The notes beneath the pieces are model-generated. The model worked only from the letters and a program-made list of their open reading frames with translations, was not told the DNA's origin and did not search any database. The position numbers were made by a program, and so were the translations under genes. 64,000 bases of DNA from Mimachlamys varia (Eukaryota > Mollusca > Bivalvia > Pectinida > Pectinidae), in contig OX392532.1 in the NCBI GenBank assembly GCA_947623455.1, forward strand, positions 52,517,058-52,581,057, in the 5' to 3' direction. Of this stretch, positions 1 through 12,726 are shown piece by piece (the stretch's first letter is position 1; each line of letters opens with the position of its first letter).

Positions 1-1006
<1,006 letters not shown>

Positions 1007-1017
1007 TGTTTGTAGTA

Positions 1018-2226
1018 AAACAACATGGGTCGGGATACACAGTCCAACATGCATATGTCATACAGGGGCCGGGCAACACAGTCAAACATACACTTGTCAT
1101 ACAGGGGCCGGGCTACACAGTCAAACATACACATGTCATACAGGGGCCGGGCAACACAGTCCAACATACACATGTCATACAGAGGCCGGGCTACACAGTC
1201 AAACATACACATGTCATACAGAGGCCGGGCATCACAGTCTAACATACACATGTCATACAGAGGCCAGGCTACACAGTCCAACATACACATGTCATACAGA
1301 GGCCGGGCAACACAGTCCAACATACACATGTCATACAGGTGCTGGGCTACACAGTCCAACATACACATGTCATACAGGGGCCGGGCAACACAGTCCAACA
1401 TACACATGTCATACAGAGGCCGGGCATCACAGTCAAGCATACACATGTCATACAGGGGCCGGGCTACACAGTCCAACATACACATGTCATACAGGTGCTG
1501 GGCTACACAGTCCAACATACACATGTCATACAGGGGCCGGGCTACACAGTCAAACATACACATGTCATACAGAGGCCGGGCTACACAGTCAAACATACAC
1601 ATGTCATTACGAGGCCGGGCAACACAGTCTAACATACACATGTCATACAGAGGCCGGGCTACACAGTCTAACATACACATGTCATACAGGGGCTTGGCTA
1701 CACAGTCAAACATACACATGTCATACAGAGGCCGGGCTACACAGTCCAACATACACATGTCATACAGAGGCCGGGCTACACAGTCTAACATACACATGTC
1801 ATACAGAGGCCGGGCTACACAGTCTAACATACACATGTCATACAGGGGCCGGGCTACACAGTCAAGCATACACATGTCATACAGGGGACGGGCTACACAG
1901 TCAAACATACACATGTCATACAGAGGCCGGGCAACACAGTCAAACATACACATGTCATACAGGAGACGGGCTACACAGTCAAACATACACATGTCATACA
2001 GAGGCCGGGCTACACAGTCTAACATACACATGTCATACAGAGGCCGGGCTACACAGTCTAACATATACATGTCATACAGGGACCGGGCAACACAGTCAAA
2101 CATACACATGTCATACAGAGGCCGGGCTACACAGTCTAACATACACATGTCATACAGAGGCCGGGCTACACAGTCAAACATACACATGTCATACAGAGGC
2201 CGGGCTACACAATCAAACATACACAA
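1018..2226 (+). repeat. 39-bp satellite directly downstream of ZNF-A
   Basis: About 31 copies of a 39-bp unit built around 'ggccgggctacacagtc' and 'aacatacacatgtcatacag'. Because 39 is divisible by three, all frames stay open and encode 13-residue periodic peptides; these look incidental. The array starts within about 15 bp of the zinc-finger stop codon, so it would lie in the 3' UTR. The same satellite follows ZNF-B. Confidence 0.95.
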
Positions 2227-3010
2227 TGCCTTGCATGTATGTCACATATCTGCAGTTGTGTTGAAAATGTCAACGAACATTTACATTAACAAGAAGATAA
2301 AGTGAAATGGAAACGGAGCTATCGTAACATATGCATCGATTTTGAGTTTGGATTGTGATTTTGTGAACGCTTCGGTATTCTCTTATTTATTTTCAAATGG
2401 ATTAAGTATTTGATATATAATAATATGATATGTTTATTTTGTTGTGCGTCATATGAGTGCACGGACTTCCGTGATACATAATTGTAAGTATTAATATATA
2501 TTGAGGCAAAAAGTTTGATAGAGTTTAGATGAATATATAGATAGTCTGAAAAATAATCTTCAAGACATTGAGTTGTAAAAAAATCGGAATCATTTCATTT
2601 TATTTTTGTATTTTTCAATACATGAACACTTTTTGTGAAATCATTCTAAAAGAGGATTGGTGAAGATAACTTTTTACAGAAATTAAGGCTTACCCCATGT
2701 TGTCATCGTCGGAAACGCACATGACTTTGCACTTAAACGTGCAATGTAAGAACAGTGTCGTGTGGATTTCTGACGATGCATGGTTGTATCCCGTACCCAT
2801 TTGTATCGGTCTGAGTCAGGTTCTGGTGTCTATAAATGTTGCCGAATTGCCGTCATATATTTCTTCATATCGGTATCGTGTGTAATTAACGTTTGATTAT
2901 TAATGTGAATGTGATTCAATAAATTTATACACGGACTTTGTCTTTGTTTCATCATCGGACGTATGCATTACGCAACCCCTCTCTTAGCGCCCCTTCGTTA
3001 AATAGGTCGG
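2227..3010 (+). repeat. Duplicated 3' tail block, copy 1
   Basis: Highly similar to 11411-12178: shared 'gtcacata(t/c)ctgcagttgtg', 'cttcggtattctcttattta' and a segment translating as MSLFHHRTYxLRNPSL in both. It carries a mutated version of the hairpin that is perfect in copy 2. A stretch at 2337-2400 matches one arm of the inverted-repeat element at 51225. No coding function is evident. Confidence 0.85.
2918..2923 (+). terminator. Candidate polyadenylation signal AATAAA
   Basis: AATAAA followed after 12-20 bp by the T/G-rich stretch 'ggactttgtctttgtttc'. It could end the ZNF-A transcript and give a 3' UTR of about 1.9 kb including the satellite. Copy 2 of the block reads AATGAA at this place. 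Weak evidence. Confidence 0.3.
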
Positions 3011-4220
3011 GCGACTTGCGACAAAACTGTCACTTGACGCGTGGTCATCGCTATTTTTATCAGGCTTTCCAGAGGAATGCAATTTTGCAAGTGGCTACTA
3101 AAGACATTTTGAGTGAACTTTGAATATTGGAATAACAGGGAAATGTTAAGGGTATGTACCTTTAACAATATCAATGAGACGAAAATTGCGACAATGAAAC
3201 TAATTAAGCTGCATTAACAACTAAACGAAATATTTCAGTTGAAAATAAATTTGTATGTCCATGCAAACGGGTATCCTAGTCGGTTGTAAATGCAGAATTT
3301 GTTACTCTTTATAATATTTTTCTTGATGTTGACCCTCAAAAGATGAATTAAGGTCATTTGATTTCAAATAAATTCATATTTATCTTTTAGCAAGTAGCAA
3401 CTAGCAAATACTTTTTAGATTTTTTTATTTTCTGCTACCATTTTTAGCCAATGTTCGCATTAAACTTTAATAAAAAGTAACATGAACATGATAATTTTGA
3501 AATAATTTACACTATTGGACTTTATTTTGTAAATCCAAATATCGTTGTTTAAAGTTGTCACTCATGATTCCATTCCAGAAACATTAACATGGTACGTGTC
3601 TGTTTCTGATTTAAGTCGACCTTAAACTCTTACCAGCAGTCAGGGTCCGGTCATGTCTAGACCAAAGCATGCCTCCCATGTAATAACAAGGTAATGACAC
3701 CGAATAAAAAGCCCGTGGCTAACATTAACATCAATTATATAAAACAATAACGGCTTGAAATGGAAATGTGTGTGAGATGAAGACTATGTTTGCTCAATAA
3801 AATTACGTGTCGGAAGTGCTTGGCGATTTAATGGTCAAGGCCTCGGACCACACTTAATTCTACTATTTGCGTCTTCAATAGTAACTTCATGCTGATTCAT
3901 CTCAATGTCGCGTCCCTGAATGTAAATAGAAAACACAGAAAATCGAAAAATGGTATTCACTGGAAAGCCGGATCGTACAGTATGTTCTGCTGAGAAAACA
4001 AACTTGAAAACTTTGTTTAGTAGAGCAGAATGGAAATATTATTTAGTAACCAAACTGAGAGTGCCTATGCACTATATATTCGTGTCCAGCCTTCATTACC
4101 ACAGATGCTCCATAGAGTGAGGACACGCTGAACATTTGTTGTTTTGGTGTTGATGAAACATTACAATAGCCAGTCTATACAAGCCACTGGCCGTGATGAT
4201 ATGAGAACGTATTCTAGAAG
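3011..4220. other. Intergenic, no gene seen
   Basis: AT-rich sequence with only short frames, no recognisable domain, no tandem structure. I see nothing further in it. Confidence 0.6.
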
Positions 4221-4650
4221 GTATGTTTGGACCTATTGTAACGTGCCGGTTTTCACCAGTCCAACTGCTGGCAACGCGCAGCGTTGTTAGTAATCTGTTT
4301 CTGTACTATATTAAAACACTCAAAACACTTGCTCGAATTTCCTCTTGCCCCAACACCAGACTGAAACATTTTGACACAAATATATGGTGTCGAGGCCAAA
4401 TGTAATCTGGGGTTACGGAAAAACTGTCTTGTTATTAAGAAAGTATTTTCCCTTCATAAATCTAAGCTGAACATTACACTCTATTTCCCATTGAGAAGTC
4501 TCGTCCCGAATCTTGGCTTGGGGAATCCGTATGTCCTGTACCAGTTAATTGAACACCGGCAAACCTGGATGAATGTAAACAAACCAGTTTGAACGCAATT
4601 TCCTCATTCAAGTTCAGCATTTGGAAGACAAATAAGCCAGTCGGTGAAAC
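4221..4650 (-). repeat. Decayed 5S-derived element fragments
   Basis: Degraded pieces of the element seen better at 4951-5445: 'ttcaccagtccaactgctgg' near 4250 and 'gtctcgtcccgaatcttggc' near 4498. Order and spacing are disturbed, suggesting an old or rearranged insertion. Nothing recognised from 4651 to 4950. Confidence 0.5.
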
Positions 4651-4950
4651 GAAATATTTTATCATGAAAATCTCGAATTCCGATAACTAACTTCACTGAA
4701 CTTTATTTTGCCGTTTTTGGTACTAGCTGCATGATTTATCCGACGGAGACACATGAATACTAAAAAACGATTTACGTTTCCTGTACTTAAAATGCTGTAT
4801 CAGAGCTTTGTCATGAATCGCTTAGAGAATAACGACTAAATTCGACCTGAAACATACACATAAATATTTGTACATGTCTGAGAAAAGAAGGGGGTTTGGG
4901 CTGGTAATGGGTATATCTTTATAATCATTCTTCTTTACTATAAATATTGT

Positions 4951-5445
4951 AACGTGCAGGCGGTCACCCATCCAACTACTGGCCACGCTGAGGTAACGTG
5001 CAGGCGGTCACCCATTCATCTACTGGCTACGCTCACCGTTGCTTAACTACATGTACAATTAGCGGGTCCCCGTGTTATACCGCATGATTTGAAAAGCTAG
5101 CTTGCCAGTTAGGCAGTGTTTCCCCTCATAGACCAAACTGGACATTACATTATTCCAACCTTCGAGAAATCACGTCCCGAGACTTGGCCTAGGAATCTGT
5201 AGGTTCTTTGTGTATCAATGCACCTTTCCAAACCACCGCCAACTGGCCATACATGACCACACAGAGTCACTACGCTGCCACCAAATGTTACTTGCAGACG
5301 GTCACCCATCCAACTACTAACCACGCTCACCGTTGCTTAACTATCTTGAGCAGGTCTGTGGGTTATACCGCATGAGTGGAAAAGCTAGCTTGCCCGTTAT
5401 GCAGTATTTCCCCCTTATAAATCAAGCTGGACATTATAATATCAG
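4951..5445 (-). repeat. 5S-rRNA-derived SINE-like element upstream of ZNF-B
   Basis: On the minus strand 'gttaagcaacggtgagcgtgg' type sequence is followed by 'tagttggatgggtgaccg', matching the 5S rRNA internal promoter (box A, intermediate element, box C). The motif occurs two to three times (about 4968, 5005 and 5300). The rest is a non-5S body ('agacttggcctaggaatctg'). The first part of 5S rRNA is not well conserved, so this is not a working 5S gene. An almost identical element precedes ZNF-C. Confidence 0.7.
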
Positions 5446-5506
5446 ATATTTGTATTAGGTGTATATATTTGATATATCTAATCGAAGTCTTTTTCTCATA
5501 TTTCAG

Positions 5507-5794
5507 GTACATCGAAGGTGACACTTCAATTTGAAGATAGAAGACAGACGCCCTTCAAGCGACATACATTGTATCTGTTGAACGAAATTTGCTCCATTTT
5601 TCCAGCCAACACACTCTCAAACGATTATTACATATAGGACAGAGAACGTACGAGTTTGATACGAAATTTTCAACATCATCTTATCGAAATTAAATACGAA
5701 TGCATACCAGAGATAATTCTTTCAAGTGCAGTATCTGTTCTAGAAAATTCAGTGACTCATCTAGATACACATACCGATACATACAGGAGAGAAA
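5507..5794 (+). other. ZNF-B terminal exon, 5' part with decayed fingers
   Basis: 'tttcag' at 5501-5506 precedes 'gtacatcgaaggtgacac', the counterpart of the GTACATTAAAGGCGACAC exon start of ZNF-D. The GDTSM motif reads GDTSI and then TGA, so the usual initiator Met is lost. A finger remnant (FKCSICSRKFSDSSR) starts at ATG 5700, but a one-base deletion near 5770 puts it out of frame with the array; ZNF-C still has both in one frame. Confidence 0.6.
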
Positions 5795-6562
5795 ATGTAC
5801 AAGTGTGATGTCTGTAGTAAAGACTTTTCTTTCTCATCTCACCTACAGAGACACAGACGGATACATACAGGAGAGAAACCTTACAAGTGTGATGTCTGTA
5901 GTAAAGAATTTTCTCGCTCATCTAACCTACAGACACACAGACGGACACATACAGGAGAGAAACCTTACAAGTGTGATGCCTGTAGTAAAGAATTTTCTTT
6001 CTCAACTCACTTACAGACACACAGACGGATACATACAGGAGAAAAACCTTACAAGTGTGATATCTGTAGTAAAGAATTTTCTCAGTCATGTAACCTACAG
6101 ACACACAGACTAATACATACAGGAGAGAAACCTTACAAGTGTGATGTCTGTAGTAGCGAATTTTCGCAGTCATCTAGCCTACAGACACACAGACTGAAAC
6201 ATACAGGAGAGAAACCTTACAAGTGTGAAGTCTGTAGTAAAGAATTTTCTCAGTCATGTAACCTACAGACACACAGACGGATACATACAGGTGAGAAACC
6301 GTACAAGTGTGATGTCTGTTGCAAAGAATTTTCTCAGTCATCTAGCCTACAGACACACAGACGGATACATACAGGAGAAAAACCTTACAAGTGTGATGTC
6401 TGTAGTAGCGAATTTTCTCAGTCATGTCACTTACAGACACACAGACGGTTACACAAAAGAGAAGAACCTTACAAGTGTGATGACTGCAGTAAAGAATGTT
6501 CCCAATCATATCACCTACAGTGTCACAGAACGATACATACAGGAGAGAGACCTTACGTGTGA
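5795..6562 (+). CDS. ZNF-B: nine-finger C2H2 protein, 255 residues
   Basis: Probable nuclear DNA-binding protein; target and partners unknown. The frame encodes nine consecutive C2H2 fingers (C-X2-C-X12-H-X3-H) with HTGEKPYKC linkers from residue 2 to near the end, finishing HTGERPYV. No KRAB, SCAN, BTB or other effector domain is visible. Helix position -1 and 3 residues vary (F/H, R/N, F/H, Q/N, Q/S), as expected if fingers read different bases. Finger 5 and 8 have CSSEF instead of CSKEF; finger 8 is followed by a poor linker (LHKREEP), and finger 9 has [11 protein letters not shown] 5795 was chosen because the upstream finger is frameshifted; no better in-frame start exists in this exon. 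The true start may be in an upstream exon. The 39-bp satellite begins about 25 bp after the stop. Confidence 0.75.
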   Translation: MYKCDVCSKDFSFSSHLQRHRRIHTGEKPYKCDVCSKEFSRSSNLQTHRRTHTGEKPYKCDACSKEFSFSTHLQTHRRIHTGEKPYKCDICSKEFSQSCNLQTHRLIHTGEKPYKCDVCSSEFSQSSSLQTHRLKHTGEKPYKCEVCSKEFSQSCNLQTHRRIHTGEKPYKCDVCCKEFSQSSSLQTHRRIHTGEKPYKCDVCSSEFSQSCHLQTHRRLHKREEPYKCDDCSKECSQSYHLQCHRTIHTGERPYV

Positions 6563-6589
6563 TGTTTGTAGTAAAACAACATGGGTCGG

Positions 6590-8620
6590 GATACACAGTC
6601 GAACATGCATATGTCAAACAGGGGCCAGGATCCGGGTTACATAGTCAAACGAACACATATCATTCTACCTTTTCTACAGGGGCCGGGCTGCACAGTCAAA
6701 CATGCATATGTCATACAGGGGCCGGGCAACACAGTCAAACTTACACATGTCATACAGGGGCCGGGCTACACAGTCAAACATACACATGTCATACAGGGGC
6801 CGGGCTACACAGTCAATCATACATATGTCATACAGAGGCCGGGCTACACAGTCAATCATACATGTCATAGGGGCCGGGCTACACAGTCAAACATACACAT
6901 GTCATACAGAGGTCGGGATACACAGTCACACGAACATATTTCCATTTCAGTTTATCTTTTTTCTACAGGGGCCGGGCTACACATTATAACATACACATGT
7001 ACAAGTCCTTGTATCCTTAACATGAGCTGGACTACTCAGTCGAACATGTCACATGTTATCCTATACAAAGGGACCGGGCTACACAGTCACACGAACACAT
7101 TTCAGTTTATCTTTTTCTACAGGGGCCGGGCTACACATTATAACATACACATGTACAAGTCCTTGTATCCTCCTTTACATGAGCTTGACTACACAGTCAA
7201 ACATATCTGTACATATATGCAGGGGCCGGGCTACACAGTCCAACATATATATGTCATTTCATCTATATACAGGGGACGGACTACACAGTCAAACATATAT
7301 ATATCATTATGTCCTCCCTTACAGGTGCCGGGCTACACAGTCCAATATATATATGTCATTTCATCTATATACAGGGGCCGGGCTACACAATCCAACATAA
7401 ACATCCCATTGCATTCTCCTATACAAGGAGACAGGGTAACACAAAGTCCAATGTATATGCATATGATTTAATCCCCCCCCCCTACAGAGGCCCGGATTAC
7501 ATATTAAAACATATGTACATGTCATTGTATCCGATATACAGGGACCAGGCTACACAGCCCAACATACACATGGCATACAGGGGCCGGGCTACACAGTCAT
7601 ACGTACACATTTCATTTTATCCTATAAACAAGGACCGGGCCACACAGTCCAACATGCAAATGTCATACGGAGGCCGGGCTACACAATCAAACGTACACAT
7701 TTAATTGTATCCTATATAAAGGGTCCGGGTTACACAGTCACTTTAACATATACTCGTCATTGTATCCTCCCTTACAGGGGCCGAGCTACACAGTCCAACA
7801 TACACATGTCATTGTATCCTCCTCTACAGGGACCGGGCTACACAGTCCAACATACACATGTCATTGTATCCTCCTCTACAGGGGCCGGGCTACACAGTCC
7901 AACATACACATGTCATTGTATCCTCCTCTACAGGGGCCGAGCTACACAGTCCAACATACACATGTCATTGTACCCTCCTCTACAGGAGCCGAGCTACACA
8001 GTCCAACATACACATGTCATTGTATCCTCCTCTACAGGGGCCGAGCTACACAGTCCAACATACACATGTCATTGTATCCTCCTCTACAGGGGCCGAGCTA
8101 CACAGTCCAACATACACATGTCATTGTATCCTCCTCTACAGGGGCCGAGCTACACAGTCCAACATACACATGTCATTGTATCCTCCTCTACAGAGGCCGG
8201 GCTACACAGTCCAACATACACATGTCATTGTATCCTACTTTACAACGGTCGGGTTACACAGCTCAACATATACATTTCATTATATACTCCCTTATATGGA
8301 CCGTATCATACTAAACAGTCAAACATATACATGTCACTGCATTATTCGATACAAGGACAGGGGACCACAAATTTAAGTGCAAAATATGCTTATAATTTTA
8401 TCATTCACACATATACATGTCATGTCATCCTATATACAAGGGCCGGGCTACACAGTTCAACACATATATGCTGTTGTATCTCCTTTACAGGGGTCAGACT
8501 ACACAGTCCATTTATATACATATCATTGTAACCTCTTATACAGGGACTGAGTTACACATGCCAACTGGCACATGTCATTTAATCCGCCTTTACAGCGGCC
8601 GGGCTACTGCCATTGAAATG
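6590..8620 (+). repeat. 39/52-bp satellite directly downstream of ZNF-B
   Basis: Same family as 1018-2226. It begins with 39-bp units (6680-6920), passes through irregular spaced units (6920-7750), then becomes a homogeneous 52-bp array (about 7750-8240). The 52-bp unit equals the 39-bp unit plus 13 bp ('ttgtatcctcctc'). Long open frames here are periodicity effects. Confidence 0.92.
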
Positions 8621-8639
8621 TGTAACATACGACTAGCCT

Positions 8640-8830
8640 TAACGACACCTTGTGTGTCCGTGTTTAAGTATATATTATATATATATGTGTGTGTGTGAGG
8701 GTGTGTCTGTGTGTGCTTGAGCATGTGTGTGTGCGTGCGTGCGTATCTACATGTGTATGTTTGTAAGGGTGTACGTATCTACGTATCTACGTAAATATGT
8801 ACATATACGGGAGGTTGCTTGATATTGTGA
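8640..8830. repeat. TG-rich microsatellite
   Basis: (TA)n, (TG)n, (TGCG)n and 'gtatctac' short repeats. From 8831 to 9180 I see nothing but AT-rich sequence. Confidence 0.8.
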
Positions 8831-9180
8831 CCTATTATGTATGTTAGCAAAAATGTACACATTATCATATTTCTTTCTTGCTAGTAATGAAACAAATAAG
8901 GAATATTGTTTATTTCAATCCCATGTCTACATTGATTCCCCTTTAGTATATGCTTCCTCATTGTTTCTTTTCTGATATTTTGTTATTTTTTGTTAGTTGC
9001 CTATATTACATTTTACGGTATTGAAACTTGGTGTTCTCGGCTTCCTGTTTTGCTTTCCCTTACTTACAGATTCTACACATTGTCTCATTTCTTAAGCATA
9101 TTGCATTTATGGATAATATCATTGTATCTTAAAATAAACAAAGTTCACAGTTAATGTAATGATTATCGCACTTCCAGGCA

Positions 9181-9420
9181 ATAAGTTAATAAACGTGAGA
9201 TGCCCCCTAACAGGTTTCTGAGAACCGGTTTGACGGCCTGGGTGCCTTTTATACCCAAGGAAGCCGACTATCGTTACAAAGCAAGGCAAAAACTAAAATG
9301 TCTGCCATTCCTTAGTAGCCTGTAAGGGGGAATCTCAGAAGATTTCTAAAATTTTTACTTGGCCGTTTTTTTTTAAATATCAACAAAAAGCTTTTTAACT
9401 TGCATTGTCAGCTTTAACCA
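9181..9420 (+). repeat. Dispersed repeat, copy 1
   Basis: Shares 'aaaatgtctgccattcctta', 'ccggtttgac' and 'cttgcattgtcagctttaa' with 17925-18116 (same orientation) and with 17095-17245 (inverted). Class unknown; it looks like an end of a DNA element. Confidence 0.7.
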
Positions 9421-9470
9421 GTGGAGGCCCAAACGGAGTACTTTTAACTCGAAGCCCTAAACAGTCGGGT

Positions 9471-10862
9471 GAACATTCCCCTAGCTGGCCTCTTTATAGT
9501 CTTACAACCAAGCTCGCTTCGCATGTCTTCACAATGGTATTTTTGTTCATAAACAAACGCGTGTGTGGCGTCAACTTATTTTTGAATCAGTAAGGGTCGC
9601 AACTCATACAAAGATTTTTAAAAAATGGAAGCCGATCAATATCACACGAAAACCGATGTGGTAAAATCAATAGACCTGACAGACCCACGGGAAAATTTGT
9701 CGGAAGAATACAAAGTTGTATATTACAGAACTTTCCTTGGTTATAAAGAATGTATTTGCTATGCAATAGACACTTGAGATGATAGATAAATATTGTATTT
9801 GACAGTCAAAGAGGGATGCTTTATCAGAGGAAAGAATATTTTTCCGCCAATGCGTAAATTCAATAATACATCACATGCTTCATAACCTTCTTTGTGTGTA
9901 CCGTCTATACTAGTCAATCTTTGGGTAGGGCCGGTGAAACGTGGAGACCACATGGTTCCAGGTAAAAACAGGACCTCTCGTCTGGCGCCCCACGCTCTCT
10001 CCACGTTCGAAGCAAACGTGGATAGCCGACGGAGAGTGGATGAAATATTATCCACGGTGGAGTGTGGAGTTGACATTTTCTACACCTCCTATCAACAGTA
10101 AACGTCTCCACCAGCAAACGTCACGTTCGTATACCCCCACGCGAAATGTAGTGTATTTACGCTAAGACGTTCTACGTCGACAGCGTATTGTTACCAGTCA
10201 AAAACTGGAAGCGATATATTTTTTTCTATTTACGATGACCTTTAGCGGACGTTATTGGCGTTAAATGGACCACATGGATACATATCTCTGTTAAAAAATC
10301 TTATTAAACGCAACCTTTCCTGAAAATATGCCATAAAACTTTCACTTAATAACACAAATTAAAAGTTTCGGCAGACGCTGCTAATAATTACATTTAAGTA
10401 CAGTGTTGTATCATCAAGTAATTATTCGACCTGTTGTTATCCATATATTATCTATCGCTAACACGCCCCTGTCTCATCCTGCGCAAGCGCGTAATCCAAG
10501 CACATGGCGGACGTTAAATATACGTACTAGTACACGAAAGAGACGAGGGCCGAAGCTCTCCTAATAGATAAAGAGGTACACTTTATGAAACAATAGTATG
10601 GCCAATGGCAGTAATTTAAGTTATGCAATGAAAACTAGTTGATTCAACAATCAGCAGTCATTTCTTGTTTACCTACATCCAAAATAAAACGCATACATAC
10701 ACACCAGTGTTTCAGTCATATTTGTTATGAAGGTAGTGGTATGGAAATGGTAACATGGCGGATCGCATGACCTGATCGGCAAGGTACGAAGTGAAACCGT
10801 CATGGCGTTGTGAAGCCATGCGAAGCGAGCTTCGTTGTAAGACAATAAACGAGGCCAGCCAG
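9471..10862. mobile_element. Candidate DNA element with about 60-bp inverted ends
   Basis: Left arm 'ctagctggcctctttatag...gcttcgcatg' (9471-9535) is inverted at about 10808-10862 ('catgcgaagcgagcttcgtt...ggccagccag'). The interior holds only short frames; two frames at 9759-10165 overlap on opposite strands and are not convincing. No transposase recognised; target-site duplication not clear. From 10863 to 11410 nothing recognised. Confidence 0.45.
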
Positions 10863-11410
10863 TAAGGTACATACATGTAACAAGGGATTGTGGTTGTATA
10901 CATAGCTGGCATATTGTATTATGGTGTTTTCACATTCATTTGACATAGGCTATCGATATGAGGGAATCAACATTTTTCCATTGTCAAGTACTGTGTTACA
11001 CCTGGAAGTTAAACTCAAAAGGTGGTAAATATACATATGCATATATCCAATGAATTATTAATACCTTGTTCGGGCCTTCCCTAACTAAATTCTTTGCTAG
11101 CGAACAGCAAAGTACACTACTCGCCTGAAAATGGGAAAGTCATTTATATAAGCTTATTTTGTGTATAGGTGCGACTGAGGTCATAGTGTGTGTATACGGC
11201 TTCAATTTGGACAAAATGAATAAAATGTCATCATGCGCGGAAAAAAATTGCTTTTTGATATCTATTATATATTAAATCTATAAAATACGGTAGGTACAAA
11301 TATTATAGGGTTTGGACACCGGTATTGAATTTGATATGAATCAAAATATATGCATATAACCAGTATAACCAGTATAATTATAATAAGTCATTAATTACAA
11401 AAGAATCATA

Positions 11411-12178
11411 AACATGTATGTCACATACCTGCAGTTGTGTTGAAAATGTCAACGAACCTTTAAATTTACAAGAAGTTAATAAAAAAACATGAAAATGATT
11501 TTGAATTTGGATTATGATTTTGTTAACGCTTCGGTATTCTCTTATTTATTTTCAAATGGATTAAGTATTTAATATAAACATGTTTTCTACATGTTTATTT
11601 TGTTGTATGAGTGCACGGACTTCCGTGGTATATTATTGCAAGTGTTAACGTATGTTGAGGCTGAAAGTTGGATAGATTTTAGATGAATCTATAGATAATC
11701 TGAAAAATAATCTTCTAGACATTGAGTTGTAAAAATAAAGATCGGAATCATTTCATTTCATTTTTGTATTTTTCAATACATGAACACTTTTTGTGAACCA
11801 CTCTAAATGAGGATTGGTGAAGATAACTTTTTACAGAAATTAAGGTTTGCCCAATGGTTGTCATCGTCGGAAACCCACATGACACTGCAATTAAACGTAC
11901 AATGTAAGAACACAGTGTCATGTGGGTTTCCGACGATGCATGGTTGTATCTCGTACCCATTTGTATCGGTCTGAGTCAGGTTCTGGTGTCTATAAATGTT
12001 GCCGAGATGCCGACATATATTTCTTCATATCGATATCGTGTGTAATTAATGTCTGATTATTAATGTGAATGTGATTCAATGAATTTATACACGGACTTTG
12101 TCTCTGTTTCATCATCGAACGTATACATTACGCAACCCCTCCCTTAGGGCCCCTTCGTTAAATAGGTCGAAATTATTC
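11411..12178 (+). repeat. Duplicated 3' tail block, copy 2
   Basis: Copy of 2227-3010, here joined directly to the 5S-derived element at 12179, so the whole satellite-tail-5S order is the spacer between successive ZNF units. Contains a perfect 25-bp hairpin (11863-11887 with 11913-11937) and the element-arm fragment at 11500-11570. Confidence 0.85.
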
Positions 12179-12470
12179 CAACCTTCGAGAAGTCTCGTCC
12201 CGACACTTGGCCTGGGAATCCGTAGGTTCTTCTCTGTGTATCAATGCACCTTCCCAAACCACCGGGAACTAGCCTTACATGATCACACAGAGTCACCACG
12301 CTACCACCAAATTTAACGATCAGACGGTCACCCATCCAACTACTGACCACGCTCACCGGTGCTTAACTATCTTGAGCGGGTCTGTGGGTTATACCGCATG
12401 AGTGGAAAAGCTAGCTTGCCCGTTATGCAGTATTTCCCCCTCATAAATCAAGCTGGACATTACAATATCA
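12179..12470 (-). repeat. 5S-rRNA-derived SINE-like element upstream of ZNF-C
   Basis: Minus strand 'agttaagcaccggtgagcg' and 'agttggatgggtgaccg' match box A and box C of 5S rRNA; body identical in layout to 5145-5445. The minus-strand open frame through it is accidental. Confidence 0.72.
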
Positions 12471-12534
12471 GATATTTGTATCTAGGTGTATATATTTGAT
12501 ATATCTAATCGAAGTTTTTTTCCTCATATTTCAG

Positions 12535-12726
12535 GTACATCGAAGGTGACACTTCAATTTGAAGATAGAAGACAGACGCTCTTCAAGCGACATACATTGT
12601 ATCTGTTGAACGAACTTTGCTCCATTTTCCAGCCATCACACTCTCAAACGATTATTACATATAGGACAGAGACCGTACGAGTGTGATACGAAATTTTCAG
12701 CATCATCTTATCGAAATAAAATACGA
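12535..12726 (+). other. ZNF-C terminal exon, 5' part with fossil fingers
   Basis: Acceptor 'tttcag' ends at 12534. In the array frame, after a TGA near 12607, decayed fingers are readable (FAPFSSHHTLKRLLH, then RPYECDTKFSASSYRNKIRMH) up to the first ATG. GDTSI then stop, as in ZNF-B, in the other phase. Confidence 0.55.

Noticed and set aside
12290..12400. Functional 5S rRNA gene
   Set aside because: Only the internal promoter half is conserved; the 5' part and terminator T-run in the right place are missing.
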